Part shown: positions 1 to 4,990 of the stretch, one piece after another | Layout of the letters: each line of letters begins with the position of its first letter | Numbering within the stretch: the first letter of the stretch is position 1 | Notes under the pieces: model-generated | Told to the model about the DNA's origin: nothing | What the model saw: the letters and a program-made list of their open reading frames with translations, nothing else | The model's database searches: none | Translations under genes and position numbers: made by a program | From: Candidatus Bathyarchaeota archaeon | GTDB lineage: Archaea; Thermoproteota; Bathyarchaeia; Bathyarchaeales; Bathyarchaeaceae | DNA: 5,512 nucleotides | Reading direction: 5' to 3' | NCBI GenBank assembly: GCA_020356305.1 | Contig: CP070636.1 | Location: 981,679 to 987,190 of the forward strand

Positions 1-95
1 AAGGAAGAGTGGGAAATTCTTAAACGAAGGGCGCCAAAACTCTTCAAGGCCTCAATCACTCTTTCCTTGCCAAAAAGCTTTCCGAATTCGACCAT
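1..95 (-). CDS. N-terminal fragment of an unidentified protein, possibly a helix-turn-helix regulator
   Basis: An ATG at 95-93 opens a minus-strand frame that stays open for 31 codons to the window edge. It begins MVEFGKLFGKERVIEALKS and continues FGALRLRISHSS. A strong purine SD (GGGAGG, 110-105) sits 9 nt before the ATG, and an in-frame TGA lies 21 nt further upstream of it. An in-frame TTG directly before the ATG is a weaker alternative. The fragment has no signal peptide or membrane segment. The pattern of a basic amphipathic helix, then 'FGALRLRIS', loosely recalls the first helices of archaeal winged-helix regulators (helix, short turn, then 'isris'). That resemblance is weak and the family is not established. 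The gene is divergent from the epimerase, so if it is a regulator it could act on the shared spacer. Confidence 0.5.
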   Translation of the reverse strand, partial: MVEFGKLFGKERVIEALKSFGALRLRISHSS

Positions 96-103
96 CAAGG
101 AGC

Positions 104-110
104 CCCTCCC
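104..110 (-). promoter_or_regulatory. Shine-Dalgarno site of the left-edge gene
   Basis: Read on the minus strand this is GGGAGGG, a near-consensus match to the archaeal and bacterial anti-SD. It ends 8-9 nt before the ATG at 95-93. It is the main reason for accepting the short open frame at the edge as a real gene. Confidence 0.55.
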
Positions 111-254
111 TCGTCAAACATTCAAGAAACCCTTTTATTTGATTTACGGTTTTCCATCAATCATCCTCTATCTCTTACGCAGTGGACTAGCGATTTAGGT
201 CTTTGACTCTATGCGATGGGTGAATTATCCTAGTATCTTTTGTGGAATTCTGCT

Positions 255-276
255 GATTTCTCGGTAACGAAGAATC
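255..276 (+). other. Hairpin with GNRA-type loop
   Basis: Arms at 255-263 and 268-276 pair over nine positions, with one G-U pair and one C-A mismatch, around a GTAA loop (264-267). GTAA as RNA is a GNRA tetraloop. The hairpin lies about 65 nt before the epimerase TATA-like box, so it would not be in that gene's predicted leader. It may be an element of an undetected small RNA, or chance. Confidence 0.3.
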
Positions 277-318
277 CTATCGCTGGTCAATGAAACTCGA
301 ATTTGATGTTATGTTCTG

Positions 319-339
319 TAGACAGCCGCTACATGTCTA
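319..339. repeat. Inverted repeat beside the epimerase promoter (possible operator)
   Basis: TAGACA (319-324) and TGTCTA (334-339) are exact reverse complements separated by 9 nt. The right arm ends one base before the TATA-like box at 341-352. That is where an archaeal regulator would overlap the BRE/TATA region. A 6-bp repeat is short enough to arise by chance. Confidence 0.3.
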
Positions 340-340
340 G

Positions 341-352
341 ATATTTTAATAA
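341..352 (+). promoter_or_regulatory. TATA-like box for the epimerase gene
   Basis: ATATTTTAATAA is an AT-only stretch preceded by more mixed sequence. With the usual archaeal spacing of about 25-27 bp from box centre to start site, transcription would begin near 370-375, giving a leader of about 30 nt that contains the SD-like AGAGG (386-390). The spacing is internally consistent, but no start site has been measured. Confidence 0.45.
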
Positions 353-400
353 AAGGCGTTTGTTAAGTAAAGTCGACGAAGAAACAGAGGATCAACGAAG

Positions 401-1366
401 TTGGAAGGCTACTCGAGGATTTTGGTGACGGGTGGGGCAGGCTTCATTGGAAGTCACCTAGTAGAGCGACTGATGAAAGAGGGATACGAAGTAGTAGTAT
501 TGGACAATTTCTTCAGTGGCAACACCGAAAACATAAGACAGTGCCTGAAAAGCGAAATGTTCTGTTTAGTTAGGGGAGATATTAGAAACTCGAACGATGT
601 AAAAGAGGCTATAAAGAATGTTGATGCGGTTTTTCATCTTGCGGCAATTGTGAGTGTGCCACTCTCTGTAGAGAACCCATTGCTTGTCAACGATGTAAAT
701 GTGAAAGGAACATTGAACGTTTTGGAGGCTGGCTCAAAAGCTGATGTTAAGCGGTTCATATGTGCCTCCTCTTGTGCGGTCTACGGTGAAGTAAACCGTT
801 TGCCAATAGATGAACGTTGCCCGACTGATCCTTTGTCGCCTTATGCTGTTTCAAAGCTCGCTGCCGAATTTTATTGCAAACTTTATAATCGGAACTATGG
901 GCTAGATACTCTGTGCCTCAGGTATTTCAATGTTTATGGACCCAGGCAGGCGAGAAATTCGTACAGCGGAGTTATTCAGCGTTTCATTGATCGATTGGAG
1001 CAAAGAAGATCCCCGATTGTTTACGGTGATGGACTGCAGACAAGAGATTTCGTGCATGTTGAGGATATAATTGAAGCGAATATGCTTGCGCTAAAGTGTC
1101 AAAAAGGATATGGTGACAGCTTCAATGTGGGCACTGGAAAGCCGACAACGATAAAGCAGCTAGCTGAGATTTTGTTGGCACTCAAAGGAGGAAGCAATCT
1201 GAAGCCTAAGTATGTAGATCACAGAAAGGGTGACATAAGAAAGAGCTGGGCGGACATAAGAAAGGCCGAAAGAACACTAGGCTACAAGCCAAAAATTCCT
1301 TTGAAAAAGGGTTTAAAAACCTTATTAGACATACGAGAAGTACAGCAAGTCTGCCATAGCCATTAG
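401..1366 (+). CDS. NAD-dependent sugar-nucleotide epimerase/dehydratase (UDP-glucose 4-epimerase-like)
   Basis: This is a complete 321-aa extended short-chain dehydrogenase (SDR) of usual length for archaeal GalE-type enzymes. Seen: the NAD-binding motif TGGAGFIG (residues 10-17), Asp35 after the second strand (favours NAD over NADP), HLAA (79-82), catalytic Ser124 in ASSCAVYG, the Tyr148-x3-Lys152 pair, and LRYFNVYGPRQ around 175-185. The late YGDGLQTRDFVHVED segment and the C-terminal ADIRKAERTLGYKP belong to the substrate-binding half. Known for the family: C4 epimerisation of UDP-hexoses, or related epimerase, dehydratase or decarboxylase reactions in the cytoplasm. The exact substrate cannot be read off. 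The TTG start is the only start codon after an in-frame TAA at 368-370, and AGAGG (386-390) lies 10 nt before it. The glycosyltransferase downstream suggests that it supplies a glycan donor. UDP-glucuronate 4-epimerase is an alternative. Confidence 0.9.
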   Translation: MEGYSRILVTGGAGFIGSHLVERLMKEGYEVVVLDNFFSGNTENIRQCLKSEMFCLVRGDIRNSNDVKEAIKNVDAVFHLAAIVSVPLSVENPLLVNDVNVKGTLNVLEAGSKADVKRFICASSCAVYGEVNRLPIDERCPTDPLSPYAVSKLAAEFYCKLYNRNYGLDTLCLRYFNVYGPRQARNSYSGVIQRFIDRLEQRRSPIVYGDGLQTRDFVHVEDIIEANMLALKCQKGYGDSFNVGTGKPTTIKQLAEILLALKGGSNLKPKYVDHRKGDIRKSWADIRKAERTLGYKPKIPLKKGLKTLLDIREVQQVCHSH

Positions 1367-1449
1367 CCATTCTGACCTACATAGAATGATTCAATATCAA
1401 ACTTTTGCGCGTGCACTTCGAATGTGCTGATAGAGATCCCGACAGAATG

Positions 1450-1470
1450 GCACACGAAACACCGGTGTGC
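1450..1470 (+). repeat. Hairpin containing a 10-bp perfect palindrome
   Basis: GCACAC (1450-1455) pairs with GTGTGC (1465-1470) around a 9-nt loop. A perfect palindrome, ACACCGGTGT (1459-1468), overlaps the right arm. A run of five T follows at 1478-1482, so this could be a terminator for the epimerase. It could equally be an operator placed just before the next promoter. The sequence does not decide between them. Confidence 0.35.
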
Positions 1471-1476
1471 GTGACA

Positions 1477-1486
1477 GTTTTTATCT
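1477..1486 (+). promoter_or_regulatory. Possible TATA-like box for the glycosyltransferase gene
   Basis: GTTTTTATCT is an AT-rich run whose centre lies about 28 bp before the ATG at 1510 and about 54 bp before the GTG start at 1536. Transcription from it would begin near 1507-1510 and give a leader of about 25 nt carrying the GAGGT SD. It is degenerate compared with the usual TTTATATA-like box. Confidence 0.3.
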
Positions 1487-1509
1487 TGGCTACTATTACT
1501 GTTATTCAT

Positions 1510-1551
1510 ATGAAGGCAGTGTATGAGGTTCGCGGGTGGAGAGGTTGGTGA
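1510..1551 (+). CDS. 13-codon ORF overlapping the glycosyltransferase start (uncertain)
   Basis: ATG at 1510 opens a frame of 13 codons (MKAVYEVRGWRGW) ending in TGA at 1549-1551. It overlaps the first five codons of the glycosyltransferase in another frame. No SD precedes it, but it sits where the predicted transcript start would fall, so it could be read as a leaderless message. It has no recognisable family. Chance is the simpler explanation. Confidence 0.15.
   Translation: MKAVYEVRGWRGW
1525..1529 (+). promoter_or_regulatory. Shine-Dalgarno site selecting the GTG start at 1536
   Basis: GAGGT, an exact anti-SD complement, ends 6 nt before GTG 1536. An in-frame TGA at 1524-1526 excludes any earlier start. 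The later in-frame TTG (1545) and GTG (1548) have an SD-like GAGGT only at 1541-1545, too close to serve them. Confidence 0.65.
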
Positions 1552-2372
1552 AGTACGCTGTTGTGATTCCTGCGCGAAACGAGGAGAAGTACATTGGCAA
1601 GACGCTTTCTGCGTTGAAGAAACAAACTATCCCGCCGAGTCAAATCATTGTAGTTGATGATGGTTCGAGAGACAGGACGAATCAAATAGCTTCTAAGTAC
1701 GCGCATGTAATAATTCGATTACCTGATCGGGGATATAGCGTACTTGGCAGACCTGAATTGAGTAAGGTGATTAACGCCGGATTGAAGAAAGTCGAAAAAG
1801 ACGTCAACTATGTTTTGATTTGTAGCGCAGACAACATGCTGCCGGAAGATTTCTTTCGAACTATGGTACTCAAAATGAAACGGAATCCAAAACTGGTTGT
1901 TGCCAGCGCAAGAGCTAAGGGAGAGCCTTACTTTGAGTACAGCCCCAGAGGCGGAAGTAGAGTTGTAGATGCCAAGTTTTGGAGGAAAGTTGGTGATCTT
2001 CAATATCCTATAGCTTGGGGTTGGGAGCCATGGCTTAGTTTTAAGGCTATGCAGTTGGGATACGAGGCTAGAGCTTTTCGTGATGTCGTAACGACACCAC
2101 AACGTTCGACCGGGCTTGGGCGTCCGCGTGTGATGCAGTCAAAGTTTTGGGGTAAATCAATGTATGCTCTTGGATACGACTGGAAATATGGTTTGGGAAG
2201 ATGTGTGCTAACCTTCCTTAGAAGCCCAAAAGCCGGGTTGAATATGTTTTTGGGGTGGCTTCTACATCAGGATGTGGATAGGCTTGACGTTGCAGAGTGG
2301 GTTAATCAGATGCAGAGAAATATCTTTTGGAAAAGAGTTCGGACGATTATTAAGCGTGGTGGAAGAAGATAA
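1536..2372 (+). CDS. Family 2 glycosyltransferase
   Basis: This 278-aa protein has a GT-A fold N-terminus: VVIPARNEE (9-17), IIVVDDGSRDRT (37-48) with Asp41/Asp42 for nucleotide-sugar binding, and the region LICSADNMLPEDFF (94-107) where the DxD motif normally lies. The later GWE (162-164) fits the acidic catalytic-base position of inverting GT2 enzymes. Known for the family: transfer of a sugar from a nucleotide or lipid-phosphate donor to a glycan, lipid or protein acceptor. Donor and acceptor cannot be told from sequence. Oddity: the DxD position reads Ser97-Ala98-Asp99. The basic tail (VRTIIKRGGRR) and the moderately hydrophobic stretch before it (about 206-240) contain no clear transmembrane helix, so the protein is probably cytoplasmic or peripheral at the inner membrane face. 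Start is GTG with a good SD. The neighbouring epimerase suggests a shared glycan pathway. Confidence 0.87.
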   Translation: MERLVKYAVVIPARNEEKYIGKTLSALKKQTIPPSQIIVVDDGSRDRTNQIASKYAHVIIRLPDRGYSVLGRPELSKVINAGLKKVEKDVNYVLICSADNMLPEDFFRTMVLKMKRNPKLVVASARAKGEPYFEYSPRGGSRVVDAKFWRKVGDLQYPIAWGWEPWLSFKAMQLGYEARAFRDVVTTPQRSTGLGRPRVMQSKFWGKSMYALGYDWKYGLGRCVLTFLRSPKAGLNMFLGWLLHQDVDRLDVAEWVNQMQRNIFWKRVRTIIKRGGRR

Positions 2373-2448
2373 ATACTGGCAATTTCAGTCATGCGCACGT
2401 GTTATTCTATACAAACAATCTAACACATAGTATTTCAAGGTTTATATC
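2373..2448. terminator. Convergent gap with a possible two-way hairpin
   Basis: The glycosyltransferase and the deacetylase converge on this 76-nt gap. GTGTTA (2399-2404) and TAACAC (2421-2426) are exact reverse complements around a 16-nt loop. The hairpin could serve either strand, but neither side has the strong U tract of a typical archaeal terminator. The call rests mainly on position. Confidence 0.25.
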
Positions 2449-3066
2449 TTAGAATGAATTCAAAACAAGTTTAATTGCTTCAAATGCTTCAGCATATTTT
2501 TCTCCTATTTGAGCCCCTCTTGACCTTGTCAAGCCTCTCAGATACTCCTTGTCAAAATATTGTCTTTGAGAGATCTGGGTCTTATAATTCCATAACGCTT
2601 CAATTTTCTTCTGAACATGTTTTTCCTCCAGCGCAATGAAGCAGTTCTCCCTGAAAACTATGTTGTTCCAAGGAAGCTCATATCCTAGAATAGTACTCCG
2701 TTTGAAGGCCCTGAGAGCTTCATTTGTAACTGTTTGATGATCTTGATGCAAGTCATTTGTAGATGGCGTTAAAATAAGGTCGATTTCATTTTCTTTGTCG
2801 CACTCGAATAGAATTTCCAAGATCTCTTGTCTATTTTCTGGAAAACGTCTGACTCTAAAATCGAATATACCAAATTTTTTGACGCCGAGAACCTCTAAAC
2901 ATTTCTTGCATTCTTTTTTCAAGATTTCTCTAGGAGCGGAAAAGGCGAAATACTTCACTTTGCTTCCATTTTCAATTAATTTGGCTATGGTTCCTCCAGC
3001 TCCTAGTTCTCCATCGTCTGTGTGAGGGCTTAGAACAAGAACGCTGTTAAACATGTGTCTGTTCAT
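2449..3066 (-). CDS. PIG-L/LmbE family zinc-dependent N-deacetylase
   Basis: This 205-aa protein is of usual length for single-domain PIG-L enzymes. Seen: the N-terminal Rossmann-like strand and metal motif SPHTDD (13-18), then the second motif NDLHQDH (104-110). By analogy with MshB-type enzymes, His15, Asp18 and His110 would bind zinc and Asp17 act as general base. The C-terminal part, with YELPW (about residues 128-132) and the RSRGAQIGEKYAEAF segment, matches the layout of the subfamily often found in polysaccharide loci. Known for the family: removal of acetyl groups from N-acetylglucosamine-type or other acetamido substrates. The substrate here is unknown. No signal peptide, so cytoplasmic. 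The start ATG overlaps the ATP-grasp stop as ATGA and has a short purine run (AAAAAGG) just before it. A second ATG at codon 5 has no SD. It is the last gene of the minus-strand block. Confidence 0.9.
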   Translation of the reverse strand: MNRHMFNSVLVLSPHTDDGELGAGGTIAKLIENGSKVKYFAFSAPREILKKECKKCLEVLGVKKFGIFDFRVRRFPENRQEILEILFECDKENEIDLILTPSTNDLHQDHQTVTNEALRAFKRSTILGYELPWNNIVFRENCFIALEEKHVQKKIEALWNYKTQISQRQYFDKEYLRGLTRSRGAQIGEKYAEAFEAIKLVLNSF

Positions 3067-4118
3067 AAAACCTTTTTCTCTCCCTTGTGAAAGATCTGAT
3101 CCATGTATCTCACCATCCTCCTTCCGTAATCTATTTTCCTCTCATATTTTCTTATGCCTTCTTCGCTTAGTTCACCCAGAGCAAGCTTTATAGCTAAATA
3201 GGGGGCGACCAAATCCCTTTGATAAATGAAGGTTGAAACTCTTGGATTTATCTCCATCAATTTTCCAGCGATAAACTGCATGTTTACGCAATAGCTTAGA
3301 GGAATAACGCTCAGTATCTTTCGAGTTTGCTCAACTAAATCGCCCCTTTTAATCAATTCCCCTCTTACTATAACTCCCCATCTAGCCTGTTCAACAGTCT
3401 TAACGGTTGTCAAAAGTTCCTTTCCTTTCATGGTGATGGAATCCGTTGTCGTTTCCATTCCTTCTAGAAACTCCATAACCAAAAGTTTTGGGAAATCCTC
3501 TGCTTCGCGGAAAATCTCTTCAAACTCTTGTATGGACATGTATTTGCTGATTGGTTTTTTCTTCATCAACATTTCTCTTCTATCGGCTTTCGGGTCGAGG
3601 ATTCTGACACCTCTGCTACCTTTGCCTATATGTGGTTTGAAAATCACAGCGTTTTTAGGGTATCCAAGTTTTTCTATTGCATCCATAAATTCGTCTAGAG
3701 ATTCTGCTGAGAAATATCTTGGCAGATCAACTTCTGTTTTTTCACCTAAGACTTTGTACATTTTGTTCTTGTTGTTGGAAACCTCGATAGGCGAGGGATC
3801 AGAAACCAACACTTTTGTTCCCAAACCTTCAAACAACGCCCTATTACAAGCTAAAGGATACACCTCAAAGCTTGATTCGGGGAAAAGAACGTCTGGCCTT
3901 TCTTTTTCCACGATTTCCAGCATTTTTGGTATATAATCTTCTGACTCTCCGGAGGGGACTCCGTAAAACTTGTCTGTCAAAAACTTTCCAACAGCCTCTT
4001 CGTCCATATCTGTGCCAATTATTTCTATCTTTCTTTCCCCATTGTTTTTCAACATCTTTATCATAGTTGAGGCTCCGGGGCATCCGCAGGCTGTTAGAAT
4101 CACCTTCAAATCCTTCAT
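3063..4118 (-). CDS. ATP-grasp ligase (carbamoyl-phosphate-synthase-like fold)
   Basis: From ATG 4118 the protein is 351 aa. Seen: an N-terminal pre-ATP-grasp domain (TACGCPGAST, 9-18; GTDMDEEAVG, 35-44; DVLFPES, 76-82), NNKNKMY (115-121), the ATP-binding lysine Lys161 with the glycine-rich loop KPHIGKGSRGV (161-171), the hinge MEFLEGMETTTDS (215-227), and Gln281, Glu289 and Asn291 (EINPR) as probable Mg-ATP ligands. Known for the fold: activation of a carboxylate as acyl-phosphate and ligation to an amine or other nucleophile. The substrate is unknown. The frame also runs to TTG 4190 (375 aa) and ATG 4130 (355 aa). I prefer 4118 because homology-like sequence starts there, GTGA lies 5 nt before it, and a TATA-like box at 4138-4145 places transcription start near it. 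It overlaps the deacetylase by 4 nt, implying coupled translation. Confidence 0.85.
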   Translation of the reverse strand: MKDLKVILTACGCPGASTMIKMLKNNGERKIEIIGTDMDEEAVGKFLTDKFYGVPSGESEDYIPKMLEIVEKERPDVLFPESSFEVYPLACNRALFEGLGTKVLVSDPSPIEVSNNKNKMYKVLGEKTEVDLPRYFSAESLDEFMDAIEKLGYPKNAVIFKPHIGKGSRGVRILDPKADRREMLMKKKPISKYMSIQEFEEIFREAEDFPKLLVMEFLEGMETTTDSITMKGKELLTTVKTVEQARWGVIVRGELIKRGDLVEQTRKILSVIPLSYCVNMQFIAGKLMEINPRVSTFIYQRDLVAPYLAIKLALGELSEEGIRKYERKIDYGRRMVRYMDQIFHKGEKKVL

Positions 4119-4137
4119 TTTCTCACGCATGTAGATT

Positions 4138-4145
4138 ATGTATAA
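4138..4145 (-). promoter_or_regulatory. TATA-like box for the ATP-grasp/deacetylase pair
   Basis: Read on the minus strand this is TTATACAT, within ACTTATACATAAT. Its centre is about 24 bp before ATG 4118, so transcription could start at or very near that codon and yield a leaderless or nearly leaderless message. It would make the ATP-grasp and PIG-L genes a unit separate from the ABC importer genes upstream. It also argues against the TTG 4190 and ATG 4130 starts. Confidence 0.4.
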
Positions 4146-4196
4146 GTAGCATTTGAATCTTCTTTGGCTCCCGGAACTTCTAGGGCTCAAGGACTT

Positions 4197-4985
4197 TCAA
4201 TTCATTCTGGGAGAACCCTTCAAGCCTTTCATGACCTCCTCTTCTAGCAAATCCAACACTTTCTTTCTTATCATGAGATACTTTTCTCCAGTGTAGTCCC
4301 TAGGACGCGGCAGGTCAACTTCTATGACGCCTTTGACTTTTCCGGGTCTCGCTGTCATCACAATTATTCTGTCCGCCAGATATGTGGCTTCTATGACAGA
4401 ATGGGTAACAAAGATCAGGGTTTTCTTCATTTCTTCCCAGATTCTTATCAATTCACCCTGCATGACCTTTCTGGTTTGGGCATCTAACGAGCCGAAGGGT
4501 TCATCCATTAACAGAACCTCTGGATCATAGGCGATGGCTCGAGCGATTCCCACACGCTGTTTCATTCCACCTGAAAGAGTATGAGGGTATGCGTTTTCAA
4601 ATCCCTCAAGGCCTACCATTTCTATATAATGCATGGCTCTTTTCTTAGCGGTTTCTTTTGGAACTCCTCCAATTTCCAGTCCAAACATTACGTTGCCTAT
4701 AACTGTTCTCCAAGGATATAGAGCAAATTCTTGGAAGACAAAACCTCTGTCTGGACCAGGTTTCGTGATGGTTTTACCGTCAAGCAAAATCTTGCCGCTG
4801 GTGGGTTTTTCGAAGCCAGCTACCAAGTATAAGAAAGTTGATTTTCCGCATCCAGAAGGCCCGACGAGGACTGTGAACTCGTTCTCTTTAACCTCTAGGT
4901 TGAACTCAGAAATTGCTACGACTTCATTCTTTCCGCTGCCAAAGGTCTTGCTAACATCGATCGCTTTAACCCTCACTTTTTTCAT
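4197..4985 (-). CDS. ABC importer ATPase, nitrate/sulfonate/taurine family
   Basis: This 262-aa ATPase (from ATG 4985) has a full motif set: Walker A GPSGCGKST (42-50), Q-loop Gln85 in VFQEFALYPW, signature LSGGMKQR (137-144), Walker B VLLMDEP (157-163), D-loop SLD (166-168) and H-loop His195 in FVTHSV. The pattern LYPWRTVIGNV and the tail ADRIIVMTARPGKV are typical of the NrtD/SsuB/TauB group, which drives uptake of nitrate, sulfonates, taurine, bicarbonate or pyrimidine precursors. Sequence alone does not give the substrate. No fused binding-protein domain is present, so it resembles SsuB/TauB in length. Two starts are possible. ATG 4991 overlaps the permease stop as TAATG, but the SD GAGGT (4997-4993) leaves it only 1 nt. 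ATG 4985 gets 7 nt and is preferred. Either way it is in an operon with the permease. Confidence 0.92.
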   Translation of the reverse strand: MKKVRVKAIDVSKTFGSGKNEVVAISEFNLEVKENEFTVLVGPSGCGKSTFLYLVAGFEKPTSGKILLDGKTITKPGPDRGFVFQEFALYPWRTVIGNVMFGLEIGGVPKETAKKRAMHYIEMVGLEGFENAYPHTLSGGMKQRVGIARAIAYDPEVLLMDEPFGSLDAQTRKVMQGELIRIWEEMKKTLIFVTHSVIEATYLADRIIVMTARPGKVKGVIEVDLPRPRDYTGEKYLMIRKKVLDLLEEEVMKGLKGSPRMN

Positions 4986-4990
4986 GCCCA

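Larger units (their letters stand above)
96..400. other. Divergent intergenic spacer
   Basis: This AT-rich stretch between two divergent genes holds no convincing coding frame. The longest ATG frame I noticed on the plus strand is about 18 codons (211-267) and has no SD. Contents: the SD of the left gene (104-110), TATA-like T/A tracts near 131-140, a hairpin with a GTAA loop (255-276), a 6-bp inverted repeat (319-339), and a TATA-like box for the epimerase (341-352). I saw no tRNA cloverleaf. Confidence 0.6.
1367..1535 (+). other. Spacer between epimerase and glycosyltransferase genes
   Basis: This 169-nt gap has no sizeable coding frame. It contains a hairpin (1450-1470), a T-rich run that could be a TATA-like box (1477-1486), a 13-codon ORF beginning at 1510, and the SD of the next gene (1525-1529). 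The gap and its contents suggest that the two plus-strand genes are not simply one operon. Confidence 0.5.

Noticed and set aside
211..267. 18-codon plus-strand frame in the divergent spacer (starts MRWVNY)
   Set aside because: No SD, no promoter at suitable spacing and no recognisable feature. Length is within chance expectation.
1411..1427. Short inverted repeat GCAC/GTGC around TTCGAAT
   Set aside because: Only 4 bp per arm with no T-run or promoter link. Expected by chance.
1719..2102. 127-codon minus-strand frame opposite the glycosyltransferase
   Set aside because: It lies fully inside the well-supported glycosyltransferase gene, has no SD seen and no recognisable motif. It is an antisense shadow.
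2441..2450. TATA-like run TTTATATCTT reading on the plus strand
   Set aside because: It resembles an archaeal TATA box but points into the 3' end of the deacetylase on the opposite strand, with no plus-strand gene to serve. Probably the AT-rich tail of the minus-strand unit.
3430..3936. 168-codon plus-strand frame opposite the ATP-grasp gene
   Set aside because: Ser/Ile/Leu-rich translation typical of the antisense of a Lys/Glu-rich gene, and the ATP-grasp motifs on the other strand account for the region.
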